Assembly: GCF_000525995.1 (NCBI RefSeq) | Contig: NZ_AODL01000031.1 | Span: 1 to 44,239 of the forward strand | Source of the DNA: Paenilisteria riparia FSL S10-1204 | GTDB lineage: Bacteria > Bacillota > Bacilli > Lactobacillales > Listeriaceae | Direction of reading: 5' to 3' | DNA length: 44,239 nucleotides | In this document: positions 1-10,654 of the stretch, one piece after another | How positions within the stretch are numbered: the first letter of the stretch is position 1 | Layout of the letters: every line of letters starts with the position of its first letter | Position numbers and translations under genes: made by a program | Notes under the pieces: model-generated | Seen by the model: only the letters and a program-made list of their open reading frames with translations | The model's database searches: none | Told to the model about the DNA's origin: nothing

Positions 1-694
1 TGGTGATATTGAGCTCCGCAGAAATATGCACCAATTCGTTCGCTAAGGCAATATTCACATCGCGGTACGTGTTTTCCATCAATTTTGACATTTCAGCTGT
101 TGATGCTGTCGCTTCAATCAATTCGCCCTGCACGAAGGTACTATAGATTTTCTTTCCAGCTTCAGTACATGCCGGTGTGACACCACCAATAATACGGTTA
201 TTGTAGATTAATTCGTGGATAATTTGACCTGGTAGCACACGCTCAGGACAGTGAACAAGAAAGACATCCTTTCCTACAATGAGACCTGTACTTTCAATGA
301 GTGGTAAAATGTGATCTTCAGTAGAGCGGGGAGCAATAGTAGACTCAATAATAATGGTATTTCCTTTTTGGAGAATCGGTAAAATATTGGTTACTGCGGA
401 TAAAACGTAGCTTAGATCACATGATTTCAAGGCGTCATTTTTGTTCGGTGTGGGAACCGATACGATAAATGTATCTGCCGGCTCTACAACCAAACCAGCC
501 TTGAATGTACCATTTTGAACAGCTCTATCGAGTTCCGCTTGCAATCCTGGTTCTTCGATGTGGATCTTACCTGTATTCAATTCTTTAATCACTTTCTCAT
601 TCACATCAATTCCTAAAACATCTTGATTGTGATTGGCAAACATGATTGCGGTTGGAAGTCCAATATAACCTAATCCTATAACAACTAATTTCAA
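1..694 (-). CDS. UDP-N-acetylmannosamine dehydrogenase-like protein (3' end off window)
   Basis: The first ~231 residues of a nucleotide-sugar dehydrogenase are visible; the C-terminus lies beyond the left edge. The start is a TTG at 694, since no in-frame ATG exists upstream and AGAAAGGG sits about 10 bases before it. The N-terminus reads LKLVVIGLGYIGLPTA, a Rossmann NAD-binding GxGxxG loop. Further in are SVPTPNK, ESTIAPRSTE and CPERVLPGQIIHELIYNN, typical of the WecC/UDP-ManNAc dehydrogenase branch rather than UDP-glucose dehydrogenase (known family pattern). It would oxidise UDP-ManNAc to UDP-ManNAcA in the cytoplasm for a surface polysaccharide. Substrate is inferred from these motifs; the catalytic Cys region is not in the window. 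Confidence 0.85.
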   Translation of the reverse strand, partial: MKLVVIGLGYIGLPTAIMFANHNQDVLGIDVNEKVIKELNTGKIHIEEPGLQAELDRAVQNGTFKAGLVVEPADTFIVSVPTPNKNDALKSCDLSYVLSAVTNILPILQKGNTIIIESTIAPRSTEDHILPLIESTGLIVGKDVFLVHCPERVLPGQIIHELIYNNRIIGGVTPACTEAGKKIYSTFVQGELIEATASTAEMSKLMENTYRDVNIALANELVHISAELNIT

Positions 695-724
695 TATATG
701 ACAACCCTTTCTGGTTGGTTTTTT

Positions 725-1193
725 TTACTTCGCTTCTGGAATTGTAATAGACCAGCTTGCTTGCTCTTTACCCATTGGGGCGTATAAGAGTGTTCCATTT
801 TTCACATTTTTCGGCAGTTCGAAATAGGCTTTTCCTGTTAGTTTTTCATTTGGTTTGAACTCATCACCAAAGTTATTCCCTTGTGGGAAAATGTCATAAG
901 TTTTGTCACCAGATTTAATTTTGAAATCACCAGCGCCAACACCTACTGGAGCACTATCATTATTTAAGAAGGACATCGCGATGCTGACCATATTTTTGTC
1001 TTTTTTCACACTTTCTGTGGTTTTGATGTCACCGATTTTCATATCGATATTGTTGACTGTTTTTGTTTTGAATGTTTGTTTGACTGTTTCTTCTGTTTTT
1101 GTCTGTTTAGCTTGATTGTCTTCTGTATTCCCACATGCGCCTGCAAATACGAGCGTTGAGGCTGTTATTCCTGCGATTAAAATTTTTTTTCAT
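725..1193 (-). CDS. DUF4352-type lipoprotein, frameshifted in the signal peptide
   Basis: A ~155-residue secreted lipoprotein. The downstream 105 residues are open, with an immunoglobulin-like telokin/DUF4352 pattern (MVSIAMSFLNNDSAPVGVG, then DKTYDIFPQGN). The true start is the ATG at 1193 behind GAGGTG. From it, reading across one surplus A gives MKKILIAGITASTLVFAGAC, a lipobox with the lipidated Cys, followed by a Lys/Thr/Gln-rich linker. The T8 run at 1183-1190 (A8 on the coding strand) shifts the frame by +1; seven would restore it. It probably sits on the outer face of the membrane. Function unknown; it lies between a polysaccharide gene and a surface protein. Sequencing error is more likely than real loss. 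Confidence 0.7.
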
Positions 1194-1262
1194 TTTTGGT
1201 GCACCTCATTCATTTAATGACATAAGGGGAGTAAAGCTCCCCCCCCTTATGCTTCTGTTATC

Positions 1263-4200
1263 TTATTGTGTAATTGTTACTGGAGTTGTATTAATTTGTC
1301 TACCACGGTTATCAAGTCCGATTACTTCTACAACGTCTGTTGGTTGTAGATTGAGGGCTTTGATGTAGTATTTGTAAGTTCCATCTGGTTGAACAAAGGC
1401 AACACTTGCTTGATCTGTACCGTTTACTTTTAATGTTACTTTATAAACGTCACCTGTAGCTGTTCCAGTTAGATAGCTATCACCAACTTTTACTCCGTTA
1501 GCTGCCACTGTTCCTGTTGCTACGTTAATTGTTACTGGTTTACTGTCTAATAATTTACCTGCTGCATCATAAACGTTTACTTTCACGTCGTCTGTCCCAT
1601 CTTTTATTAAACCTGCCGCATAATAATGGATAACATTTCCGTTAGCTGGGATTTGGCTGTATTTAACTCCATTAACTTCCAATTCCACTTTAGATACATC
1701 ACCAGTGTACGTACCATCAACATAGGAATGTGTACCGATTTTGAAAGCTTGTGGTGTGACAGTTCCTTTTGTTTCGTTAGTTGCTGGCTTGCTTACTTGT
1801 ACAGTAGCTGTGTTAAGAACTTCGCCTATAGCATCATATGCAACAACTTCTACTACGTCTGTCTCTGAAGTAATGAGTGTTTTTGCGTAGTATTGGTATG
1901 ATCCTGCCGTTGCTGGAATAGCTGATTTCACAACACCGTTCACTTTAAGTGCGACTTTAGCTACATCTCCAGTAACAACTCCTTTGACATATGCATCTGT
2001 TCCTAGGACAAATTCGTTCGCTGTCACTGTACCTTCCGTTGCGCTGATTAAGACCGTTTTCGAGCTTACTAGTACGCCAGCAGAATTGTAAGCGTTCAAT
2101 TTTACTACATCTGTTGTAGAATTGATTTGTGGTTTCGCATAGTATTTAACCTTACCGCCTGTTACCTTAATTTTTTGTAGTTCTGTTCCGTTCACTTCTA
2201 GAGAAACTTTCGCTACATCACCAGTGTATGAACCTGTTACATAGCTGTCTTTACCAAGTTTGTATCTGTCTGCAATTACGTTTCCTGCTTGACCGTTGTT
2301 TTTTGTGACAGTTACTGGTTTTGTATCTAATACTTTACCTGTTGCATCATATGCAGTTACTGTTACAACGTCTGTAAGATTCAATATTTTATCTTTCGCA
2401 TAGTATTGGAATGGTGATGTTGGTGTGTTAATTGTTTGTTTAACTACTCCATTCACTGTGATGCTCACTTTCGCTACGTCGCCTGTGAATGTTCCTTTAA
2501 CATACGTATCAGTTCCTAAAACATATGCATTCGGTGTGATTGTTCCTGTTGTCACTGGTTCGGCTTTCACGTTTACTTTTGTTCTTTGTAGTACTTTACC
2601 TGTTGCATCATAACCGATGATATACACTTGATCGGTTGGTTTTGTGATGTTATTTTTTTAGCATAGTATTGGTATGTGCTACCAGATACATTGATTGTTG
2701 TGAATTTCTTTCCGTTCACTTCCAGTTGTGCTTTCACTACATCACCAGTTAAAGCACCTTTTACATATCTGTCCTTACCAATTGTATAATCGTTCGCTGT
2801 GATTGTTCCTTCGGTTATCTCTGTTTTTCCAACAGTCACTGTTGATACAGAACTTACTTGTCCATTTTTAGATTGAGTGGCATTAATGATATCTCCTTCT
2901 TTTATATCATTCAATACGAATGTCGCATTTCCATTCGAATCTGCCGCTTTTGATGTCTCTGTACCGTCTGGGAAAGTGAGTGTAATGGTTGCACCAGGTC
3001 TTCCACTCACTGTTACCGACTTATCACTTTCTTTGATTTCTGGAATAGTTGGCTTAGTAATTTCAACCTTTCTTTCATAGTTGTAGCTGCCTTGCCCACC
3101 TTCAGTTTGATAAGCTCTAATTTTCTCTCCAGCTACTAGTGAAGGGGTCGTAAAAATAACTTCCCCAGTAGCACCGGCTACTTTATTTAGTATAGTTCCA
3201 TCTGGTAGAATCATTGAAACCATCGCACCAGGACTGGTATTTGTTATAGTGACTGTTGTATCTCCATCTTTCATTGACTGAACAACAGGCATTTTCGGTC
3301 TAACATTCACCTGGATTGTTTTAGTAGTAGTGTTACCACCACCATCTGTAACAGAATAAGTTACATTATAAGATCCACCTTTACTTGTATCTACATTATT
3401 ATCAATGACTTTAATCTTATTAGTTATATCGCCGTCTTCAACGTCTGTAGCCGAAACCCCATCTAAAGGAGAAAAATTTTCACCAGCGTTAATGGTTTTG
3501 TCTGACGCATCAATTATTGGTTCCTTACCAGTATTGACAGTTAATGTTGGATTGTAAAGCACATGTGTATTAGTTCCTTCACCTATAACACCAGTGAATC
3601 CAATAATCGCCTCTGTCCCACCGAAAACTTTATCCATATCAGTGACTTTATAGCTTCTGACAATCCCACTATAATCATAGGATAGTGTCTGAGTAGAGGA
3701 ATTCCAATTAATGGTTAAATCGTAATTACCTCCACTTGGAAAAGAATTAACATAGCCGAAGAATCCAGCATCTTTTGTATAGAAACTCACATTATTTCTT
3801 GCCGGAGAGTACCATGTTTGATGACGAAAAGCTATTCCTAGCGTATTAGAAACACCTTTAAGCCTCATATCATCCCCTATAGGCCCAAATGTAGGGGTGT
3901 TAGCATTTTGCATAAAAAATGAAATACCATCAGCTTTGGATGCTCCACCTCCAATACCAAGCTTAGTTTTTAAAGTAAAACTATTTTTCAAATTGATTTT
4001 TTGCTTTGTTACAATATATCCATTAGAAAAGACTCCATTTTGTGTCAAAGTAATTGCATCAGAATAGGTGGAGTAACCTAATTTAGCGCCATCACCGAGA
4101 TTACTAATATCAATTAAATTTTTTTCCGTTAATGCTCGAGTATCTGTTGAACTTTTAGAAACTCCAACAGGCGCTATTTCATTTGTACTTGCTGCCATTG

Positions 4201-4274
4201 TGGTTAAAGGAGCAGATGCTAGTACATTAAATGCCACTAGACCTACTAATATTTTTTTTTGTTTTATTATTCAT
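1263..4274 (-). CDS. secreted L-type lectin / Ig-repeat surface protein, two homopolymer frameshifts
   Basis: A ~1,000-residue exported adhesin-like protein. From the ATG at 4274 (GAGGG upstream) the restored N-terminus is a signal peptide (MNNKTKKILVGLVAFNVLAS). Next come an L-type lectin-like beta-sandwich (GISFFMQNAN, NTLGIAFRHQTWYS), a DUF5011-type Ig domain (DASDKTINAGENF), two further Ig-like domains, and six ~85-residue repeats each with a core like GTDxYVKGxxTGDVAKVxLxVNG and a QYYAK strand. It ends directly after the last repeat (TTPVTITQ) with no LPXTG anchor, so it is secreted or held non-covalently. The frame breaks at T9 4252-4260 (one extra) and T7 2653-2659 (one missing). The modular repeats resemble Listeriaceae Ig-like surface proteins. 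The ligand is unknown. Confidence 0.78.
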
Positions 4275-4414
4275 AATTTCCCTCTTTTACTATTTTTTTT
4301 GTTGATAAAGACCCTGTCTCTGTTTCTTACTCATCTGTCGTACCTATATATATATACTACTTTTTCAGCATCACCTCTTTCATTGGCACAAGACCAACTT
4401 CCTCTAAATTTAGG

Positions 4415-5134
4415 TTAAAAGAAAGCCTCTCTTTCTTTATTCATCTCGTCTACAATAGCTAATTCATAAACGGCGTTCTCTTTATTAACTTCAATATCCT
4501 GCCCGTCTTTTCCCAAAAAACCTTCTTCTTCTAGTTCTCTACAAATTTTATATACAGTTGTCGATGTTACATTTACAAAATTGGAAATTATCTTTTTAGT
4601 AAAAACTTTCGGCAAAATAATATGATGCTTATCTTCTTTCCCATACAGTTTCCCAAGATAAGCAATATTAACCTTAATCCTATCTTTCGCATCAGTAACT
4701 TGTAGTAAATCTCGTTGAATCATGTATTGGTTCATGATTTTTATATCGTTATATAAAAAGAAGAGACCTTCTTGTAGGTGAACCAGTTTTAACATCACAT
4801 CTTCTTTTGTGAATCTCAATAACAAGCTGCCAGTTAAAGCTGTGACAGTAAAAGAAGATTCTTCATTTACTAAGATATTTGTCATACCAATCACCTCAGA
4901 CTCCTTCAAAAAACCTTTGATTCGTCCTTCTTTCGCTACACTAAATAAGCCAGATTGGATGAAGTACATGTATTTGTGTCTATTACCCTCTTTCAAAATG
5001 ACATCCTGCTTATTTACTCGGATTATTTCATGATTTATGGGGTATAAGTTGTTGCCTACTAACAATTTTAGTAGCTGGCAACTATTAAATTGTCGACCAA
5101 TCACATGTTTATCAAATAACTTTTGATATGGCAT
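4415..5134 (-). CDS. Crp/Fnr-family transcriptional regulator
   Basis: A 239-residue regulator. The start is the ATG at 5134 (MPYQKLFDKH) because AAAGGAGGTGAG precedes it closely; an upstream in-frame codon at 5164 lacks a site. The N-terminal half is a cyclic-nucleotide-binding-like beta barrel (QDVILKEGNRHKYMYFIQSG, then KESEVIGMTNILV), without an obvious cAMP-binding Arg/Ser signature. The C-terminus has a winged helix (TKKIISNFVNVTSTTVYKIC as recognition region). The architecture matches PrfA-like and other Listeriaceae Crp-type proteins, but it is not PrfA itself. It lies next to the lectin/Ig gene in the same orientation with ~140 bases between them, so it may control that gene or the divergent Mga-like gene (inference). 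Confidence 0.82.
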   Translation of the reverse strand: MPYQKLFDKHVIGRQFNSCQLLKLLVGNNLYPINHEIIRVNKQDVILKEGNRHKYMYFIQSGLFSVAKEGRIKGFLKESEVIGMTNILVNEESSFTVTALTGSLLLRFTKEDVMLKLVHLQEGLFFLYNDIKIMNQYMIQRDLLQVTDAKDRIKVNIAYLGKLYGKEDKHHIILPKVFTKKIISNFVNVTSTTVYKICRELEEEGFLGKDGQDIEVNKENAVYELAIVDEMNKEREAFF

Positions 5135-5223
5135 TTTCTCACCTCCTTTTTTACAAATAAGCACAAGTCACCTCACTTGTTTATCTTAACACTTTTTTTT
5201 TTTCAAAAACATAAGTGGTTATG

Positions 5224-5257
5224 GTTCACATAGCAATATTTCGAACGTTTTGTGAAC
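5224..5257. promoter_or_regulatory. inverted repeat in the divergent regulator region
   Basis: The 375-base gap between the Crp-type and Mga-type regulator genes is very A/T-rich and holds arms GTTCACA (5224-5230) and TGTGAAC (5251-5257), 20 bases apart, a perfect 7-bp inverted repeat with TGTGA cores reminiscent of Crp-family half-sites but with unusually wide spacing. It may be an operator for the neighbouring Crp-type protein. Nothing else firm is visible in the gap. Confidence 0.35.
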
Positions 5258-5509
5258 TTATATACTAACTGTATAGTTCAAATATTTAGTTTTCCTGTTC
5301 TTTTTTCTGTTTCTCTAACTTATATTATTATTGTACACACAAAACCTCTTCTCATATGTAAAAAAATAAAGATTAAAAACTAATAATTAATTTAAAATGC
5401 ATCACTCAAGCGAAAAATTCTGTTGAAATGATATTTTTTGTAAAAAAATGTTAGAATGAATGAGAATGCTACGAATAATTTAGACATATTTATGAAAGGA
5501 GTTTTACAC

Positions 5510-6955
5510 ATGAATGCCTTATTCGACAAAGAAAAGAATAAAATGATTCAAATCATGCTGTACAGTTTAGACTCACCTAAAATAGCTTTTAAACAAATGT
5601 TACGTGATTTAGAGATAAGCACAGCTTCTGCCTACTCCTATTTAGAGCAATTGAATACATTCTTTATTAGCATTGATGATACATCGTATTTTAAAACCGA
5701 AAATCATATGTTGCTTTTTGTTCGCTCCAAAAATTTCACACTTCATAAACTTCTCATCCATTTATTTGAAACAAGCCTCTCTTCATTTATCTTCTTCAGT
5801 ATTTTTTCAGAAGAACAATCATCTGTTTCCGATGTTGCTAAAAAAGCTTCTGTCAGTAGAGCCACCATTTATAATAAGATTAAACAGCTTAATAAATGGC
5901 TTATTCCAAAAGAATTGAAAATAATTTATAAACCACTTACAATCGTTGGTTCGGAACAAACAATCCGTCGCTTTTTTCACGAACTTTTTTGGACAATCTA
6001 TAAATCTGAAAAAATCCCCCTACCAATCGAATATGACAAGGCAACGCTAGAAATTGAGATTATCGAGCGACAATTACACAACACGTTTTCTATCGTAGAG
6101 AAGTTATGGTTAATGCACTGGATTACCATACTAGCAAAGAGACGCTCGCAACATCGTTTTGTAGATGGCTTAGTGCCTCTCACTTTCACAAAACGTTCTA
6201 GACGTCATGTCATTGCTAAACGAGAGGAGATACCTGACTCTTTTTATCAAAATGAAGTTCATTTTGAGCTATCCATTATCGAAAGTTTTTTAGTGTCTGA
6301 TCACCCTTTTTCCCCTTTTTTAAATGAATTTATTTTATTTCACCAGGCAAGACACACCGAAGAATGGTCTATCTTTCACGAGATTATGGATGCTCTTTTT
6401 CAGCATAATATTCCCAGCTTCATTAGTGGTAATACTTTACTTAAAGCGCGTGTGCTATCCCTAATCATACGTTCCTCTAACCCTCATTTCGATAGCACTG
6501 ACTTTATTCCTCAACTAGAATCCCCACAAAAAAAATGCCTTTATCTTGGTTTATTTAACAATTTGGAAAAAGCTCTATCCTCTAGCAAATGTTCATCTTA
6601 TTACTACAAGATTAGAAATAAAAAAGCTCTTGTACTTGGTATATATGATGCTCTCATCACTTGCTCTGAAATCAAAAATTACGAACCACCAATTTATATT
6701 AGAGTTGACGTGTTGAGTTGGGATAAGAAGGTACAGATTCAACATAAATTACGCACATCTTTCCCATATAACATCCTCTTTGACACAACAGATGCTTCAC
6801 CCTTCACGCCGGATTTATTAATCAGCGATTTTTATTTGAGTGAATTTAGTAGTTATCCCTTTGAATACTATCTTGTTAATGAAGCTATCACAGACTTCGA
6901 TAAAATAGAATTGGAAAAAATTATCTATTCTATACTTCATACAAAAATCAATTAA
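5510..6955 (+). CDS. Mga/AtxA-like helix-turn-helix transcriptional regulator
   Basis: A ~481-residue protein. The ATG at 5510 (MNALFDKEKNKM) follows GAAAGGAG with correct spacing; an in-frame ATG at 5456 lacks a site. Two N-terminal helix-turn-helix segments are visible: FKQMLRDLEISTASAYSYLE near residue 25 and VSDVAKKASVSRATIYNKIK near residue 110, the double-HTH layout of Mga/AtxA regulators. The rest is a long helical region with little motif content (PRD-like), with a Rossmann-like C-terminal end (LRTSFPYNILFDTTDASPFT) as in EIIB-like domains of this family. It is divergent from the Crp-type gene and ends just before the transposon. Likely a virulence- or surface-gene activator by family analogy; its targets are unknown. 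Confidence 0.75.
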   Translation: MNALFDKEKNKMIQIMLYSLDSPKIAFKQMLRDLEISTASAYSYLEQLNTFFISIDDTSYFKTENHMLLFVRSKNFTLHKLLIHLFETSLSSFIFFSIFSEEQSSVSDVAKKASVSRATIYNKIKQLNKWLIPKELKIIYKPLTIVGSEQTIRRFFHELFWTIYKSEKIPLPIEYDKATLEIEIIERQLHNTFSIVEKLWLMHWITILAKRRSQHRFVDGLVPLTFTKRSRRHVIAKREEIPDSFYQNEVHFELSIIESFLVSDHPFSPFLNEFILFHQARHTEEWSIFHEIMDALFQHNIPSFISGNTLLKARVLSLIIRSSNPHFDSTDFIPQLESPQKKCLYLGLFNNLEKALSSSKCSSYYYKIRNKKALVLGIYDALITCSEIKNYEPPIYIRVDVLSWDKKVQIQHKLRTSFPYNILFDTTDASPFTPDLLISDFYLSEFSSYPFEYYLVNEAITDFDKIELEKIIYSILHTKIN

Positions 6956-7048
6956 TATACTGGAATGGTTATAACAAAATGGACATAAAAATTAAGAGCT
7001 TTTGAAAAAGGAAAAACTATTTGAAATAACTTAAATCTCAGGCTGTTA

Positions 7049-7095
7049 GGGGTAGAACCAGCATCTCCGAGCAAATCGGACATTACGTAATATTC
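7049..7095 (+). repeat. Tn3-family left terminal inverted repeat
   Basis: The 47 bases match the complement of 14186-14232 with one difference (C against T at base 24). The GGGG outer end and the length beyond the 38-bp Tn3 core are typical of Tn3-family ends. Confidence 0.9.
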
Positions 7096-7150
7096 TGACT
7101 ATAATGAGTGGAATATCTTATGAATCGAGTTTCTTCTATTATTTACTATT

Positions 7151-7187
7151 GGCCACAATCTTAATAACGGATAGTGGCCTTATTTTT
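7151..7187 (+). terminator. probable rho-independent terminator
   Basis: GGCCAC (7151-7156) pairs with GTGGCC (7174-7179) around a 17-base loop, followed by a U-rich tract. It lies just inside the transposon end and would block transcription entering from the left flank. Confidence 0.5.
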
Positions 7188-7206
7188 AATGCGAAGCAAG
7201 CTATGT

Positions 7207-7488
7207 CTACTGATCTTCTGTAGACATCGTGGCTAAGTCTTCTTTAATCCGATATCTCGTCGGTCTTGTTACTCGATTTTTCTCCGCAATGCGTTTGGTT
7301 GGCAAACCTTCTTCTAACATTCGCATAATCTGATGGTATACTGCCTGTTTTTGTGGATCTTTTGCATCTGCAGCGTATAAAATCGGCCGGCCTTTATAGA
7401 CGCCTTTTTCCTTCGCTATCGCAATTCCCTGTGCTTGCCTTCTCTTACTTTCCATTCTTTCTCGTTCCGCAATCATCGCCAAGATTTA
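7207..7488 (-). pseudogene. tnpR: truncated Tn3-type serine resolvase (C-terminal fragment)
   Basis: About 91 residues covering the end of the catalytic domain (AMIAERERMESKRRQAQGIA) and the C-terminal helix-turn-helix (IAEKNRVTRPTRYRIKEDL). The N-terminal catalytic part with the active Ser is absent: homology to the resolvase at 18.1-18.8 kb stops near 7488 and upstream sequence is unrelated, with an in-frame stop. The fragment is nearly identical to that second resolvase over their shared length, so the two loci have a recent common source. It lies at the 3' side of the ars operon within the transposon. Non-functional as a recombinase. Confidence 0.88.
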
Positions 7489-7513
7489 ATGTGTATTTAA
7501 CGTACAATGAAAT

Positions 7514-7560
7514 AACGGCGAAAAACATGCTCTCCATACAAAAGCATATCTTTCACCGTT
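7514..7560 (-). terminator. hairpin at the end of the ars operon
   Basis: An imperfect ~18-bp stem on the minus strand pairs AACGGTGAAAGATATGCT with AGCATGTTTTTCGCCGTT around an 11-base loop, directly after the CoA-disulfide reductase stop. The U tract is weak, so termination is inferred mainly from position. Confidence 0.45.
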
Positions 7561-7569
7561 TACTATCAT

Positions 7570-9240
7570 TTAGTCACCCATCAACTGTAAATATAGTTGG
7601 TAGTTTTTGTTGCCTCCAGACAAATTATAGACTGTTTGGAATCCCTTGTTTTTCAGTATGTTCTGGGCTGCATTGCCGGTTACGCCTTTATTACAGTAGG
7701 TTACTGTAATAACAGTGGGGTCAAGTAATGTTGCCTGTTCTCGGAGTTCGGACAAAGGAATGTGTATAGCATTCTTGACAGAAGATGCTTCAAATTGCTT
7801 TTTGGATCGTGTATCAATAATTTGCATTTTCTCGCCTTCGTTTTGCTTCCTAATGAGCATTTCAGGTGTTATCAATGGGTTATCATGTATCGCATTGTCC
7901 AAGGCCATCCCAGTATACAACACAGGATCTTTTGTTGTTGCAAATGGTGGAGCATACGCTAAATCTAAGTGAAATAGATCCGCTGCTGTTGCTTTAAAAG
8001 TGATGGCTGTTGCTAACACATCGATTCGTTTATCTACACCCTGTGTTCCTGTTATTTGAGCACCTAGAACACGTCCTGTTTTTCGATCAGCGATGGCTTT
8101 AATTGTGAGCTCTTTTCCACCAAGATAATCTGCTTTGTCAGGTTTGATATTGTAGAGCACTTCTATTTCAAAACCTTCGTCTCGTGCTTCCTGCTCGGTT
8201 AACCCGGTATAGGCAACGACCATATCAAAAACGCGTACAATCCCTGTACCCAGAATTCCACGGTGTTGTAATAATCCGCCAGTTAACGTATCTCCAGCAA
8301 TCCGGCCCATTTTATTGGCTGTTGAACCTAAAGGTCGATATAACGGTTTTCCAGTGATTAAAGAGTAACTTTCTGCAATATCACCAACAGCTGATATATG
8401 CGGGATATTCGTTCGCATCTTTTCATCTATGGAAACAGCACGAGAGCTTCCAAGTGTTATATTGGTTCCATGTAATAAGCTCGTATTTGGTATTACACCA
8501 GCTGCTAGAATAATCATATCAGATTCTCTTTCGCATGCATGGTTATCTATCGTTGCCAAACGTTTTTCTTTATCTGTGCGCTTGATTTTCTCTATCGTTG
8601 TATTTAAAGTGATTTTGACACCCTGTTTCTCCAATACTTGTTGTACACGAAAAGCCATATCCCTATCAAGATGTTTCATTATTTGATTCCCACGCTGTAT
8701 GATCGTCACATCGATACCACTCTGCTGTAACTGTTCGGCCATTTCTAGACCGATAAACCCAGCGCCGACAATGAGTGCTGTTTTCGGTTGCGTCTCCTTG
8801 ATATAGTGGTGTATCGTGCTGGCGTCTTGAATATTTCTAACATGGAAAATATCCTTAGCATCTGTGAATGATTCAAAGGCAACAGGTGTCACTGGTTTTG
8901 CTCCCATGGCAAGTACCAATTCGTCGTAGAAATCTTCCACTGTTTCTCCTGTCTTCAGATTTAAAATATCAATTTTTTGTTGGTCAGGATGAATTTTCAT
9001 GACACGATGCTCCGTATGAATCGCGACGTTATAGCGCTTTTGAAACCATGCTGCATTTCTTGGTGTTAGGGTATCTAATGTTGGAACTTCACCCCCAATA
9101 TAATAAGGAATCCCACAAACAGAGTAGGATATATCGGTATCCTGATCGTATACCACAATCTCGTCTTCTTCCGTGTTTCTTCTTGCTTTTGCCGCCACAC
9201 TTGTTCCTGCAGCGACGGAACCAATAATAATAATTTTCAT
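7570..9240 (-). CDS. cdr: CoA-disulfide reductase with C-terminal rhodanese domain
   Basis: A 556-residue flavoprotein. The start is the ATG at 9240 (MKIIIIGSVAAGTSVAAKAR) behind ATGGAGG. The N-terminal FAD dinucleotide fold leads to SYSVCGIPYYIGG, carrying the single redox Cys of CoA-disulfide reductases. A second NAD(P)H-binding fold is at TALIVGAGFIGLEMAE, and the reductase dimerisation domain follows. The last ~100 residues are a rhodanese domain with active-site Cys in TVTYCNKGVTGNA. It reduces CoA-disulfide or persulfide using NAD(P)H and handles sulfane sulfur in the cytoplasm. It follows arsB by 14 bases, so it is co-transcribed with arsR-arsB; linkage to thiol stress during arsenic exposure is an inference. 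Full length for the fused form. Confidence 0.88.
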   Translation of the reverse strand: MKIIIIGSVAAGTSVAAKARRNTEEDEIVVYDQDTDISYSVCGIPYYIGGEVPTLDTLTPRNAAWFQKRYNVAIHTEHRVMKIHPDQQKIDILNLKTGETVEDFYDELVLAMGAKPVTPVAFESFTDAKDIFHVRNIQDASTIHHYIKETQPKTALIVGAGFIGLEMAEQLQQSGIDVTIIQRGNQIMKHLDRDMAFRVQQVLEKQGVKITLNTTIEKIKRTDKEKRLATIDNHACERESDMIILAAGVIPNTSLLHGTNITLGSSRAVSIDEKMRTNIPHISAVGDIAESYSLITGKPLYRPLGSTANKMGRIAGDTLTGGLLQHRGILGTGIVRVFDMVVAYTGLTEQEARDEGFEIEVLYNIKPDKADYLGGKELTIKAIADRKTGRVLGAQITGTQGVDKRIDVLATAITFKATAADLFHLDLAYAPPFATTKDPVLYTGMALDNAIHDNPLITPEMLIRKQNEGEKMQIIDTRSKKQFEASSVKNAIHIPLSELREQATLLDPTVITVTYCNKGVTGNAAQNILKNKGFQTVYNLSGGNKNYQLYLQLMGD

Positions 9241-9254
9241 AATACAAGCCTCCA

Positions 9255-10550
9255 TTAATTCCAAATGAGTAGGGATAGATACAAACCTACGAGTGTGATA
9301 AATAGGACGGGAAGGGTGATAACAATACCAATTTTAAAATACATGCCCCAGCTTATCTTCACATTTTTTTGCGCTAAAACATGCAGCCATAAAAGGGTTG
9401 CCAAAGAACCGATAGGGGTTATCTTTGGACCTAAATCAGAGCCTATCACATTCGCGTAAATCATCGCTTCTTTCATGATTCCGTTAAAAGAAGTGTGATC
9501 GATAGCCAAGGCATTAATCATCACCGTAGGCATGTTATTCATAATCGATGACAGGATAGCTGCGATGAACCCCATGCCTATGGTGCCTGCAAATAAGCCA
9601 TAATTTCCGATATGTTCCAAAGCACTTGCTAACACTTTTGTAATACCAACATTCTGTAAACCATACACCACAACATACATACCAATGGAGAAAAATACAA
9701 TACTCCAAGGAGCGCCTTTTAAAACCGTTGTAGTATGGACTGCTTGACTATTTCTAGCAAGTAACAAGAAGGTTAGTGCTATGAATAAGGCGATAAAGGA
9801 AACTGGGATTTCCAAGAAACTACTTAAAAAATAGCCTGTAACTAGAACAGCTAATATTCCCCAAGAAATATGGAACATTTTCATGTCTTTGATTGCTGAA
9901 GCCGGTGTCACGAGTTCCGATGCATCGTATCTTTTCGGTAGCGCTCGTCGGAAATAAAGATACAATACAAGGATACTTGCAATTAAAGAAAAAAGATTGG
10001 GTATCCACATAATAAGCGCATATTGAGAAAACGTGATCCCAAAGAAATCTGCAGAAACGATATTTACTAGATTACTGACGACTAGTGGTAGTGATGTTGT
10101 GTCGGCAATAAATCCGCTAGCTATAATAAACGGAAATACCTTTTTTTCATCAAACTTAAGTGCACGTACCATGGCCAACACGATAGGTGTCAAAATTAGA
10201 GCGGCACCGTCATTCGCGAAGAACGCGGCTACCAAAGCTCCTAAAATGGCAATGAGTACAAACATTAAAATACCATTCCCTTTAGCGAGTCTTGCCATAT
10301 GTAGCGCGGCCCACTCAAAAAAGCCAATCTCATCCAGGATAAGAGAAATGATGATAATAGCAATAAAAGCTAACGTCGCATTCCAGACAATACCTGTTAC
10401 TGTTACGACATCTGTGAGCGTGACAACACCTACTAGTAGTGCGATAACAGCTCCTCCACATGCTGACCAGCCAATCGATAGATTTTTAGGCTGCCAGATA
10501 ACAAATACGAGTGTGATTATAAAAACTAAAATAGCGAGTATGATTTGCAT
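9255..10550 (-). CDS. arsB: arsenite efflux permease ArsB
   Basis: A 431-residue inner-membrane protein of the ArsB/NhaD ion-transporter superfamily with about 11-12 hydrophobic segments. Diagnostic stretches are [51 protein letters not shown] and [20 protein letters not shown], as in Staphylococcus and E. coli ArsB. It extrudes arsenite and antimonite, using membrane potential alone or with an ArsA ATPase; no arsA is present here. Start ATG at 10550 behind AAGGGGGAATT. It is the middle gene of arsR-arsB-cdr; no arsC arsenate reductase is found in the transposon, so resistance to arsenite rather than arsenate is expected. Confidence 0.93.
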   Translation of the reverse strand: MQIILAILVFIITLVFVIWQPKNLSIGWSACGGAVIALLVGVVTLTDVVTVTGIVWNATLAFIAIIIISLILDEIGFFEWAALHMARLAKGNGILMFVLIAILGALVAAFFANDGAALILTPIVLAMVRALKFDEKKVFPFIIASGFIADTTSLPLVVSNLVNIVSADFFGITFSQYALIMWIPNLFSLIASILVLYLYFRRALPKRYDASELVTPASAIKDMKMFHISWGILAVLVTGYFLSSFLEIPVSFIALFIALTFLLLARNSQAVHTTTVLKGAPWSIVFFSIGMYVVVYGLQNVGITKVLASALEHIGNYGLFAGTIGMGFIAAILSSIMNNMPTVMINALAIDHTSFNGIMKEAMIYANVIGSDLGPKITPIGSLATLLWLHVLAQKNVKISWGMYFKIGIVITLPVLFITLVGLYLSLLIWN

Positions 10551-10654
10551 AATTCCCCCTTACTACTAGCGAAAAACAGATATTACTCGCTGGTGTGTTT
10601 CATTTATACTGAGTCATAGTTGGGATTCTCTCCAACCAAAATCAGTGGCTAGCA

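Noticed and set aside
903..1115. Plus-strand hydrophobic open frames opposite the surface and lipoprotein genes
   Set aside because: These are antisense shadows of genuine genes and have no ribosome sites.
1263..2627. Tandem ~255-bp repeats as a non-coding repeat array or CRISPR
   Set aside because: They are codon-level repeats of Ig-like domains in an open frame; there are no short identical repeats with unique spacers anywhere in the window.
4415..5134. Calling the Crp-type regulator PrfA
   Set aside because: Size and layout fit the superfamily, but the visible residues do not follow PrfA and no clear PrfA box (TTAACAnnTGTTAA) is present nearby.
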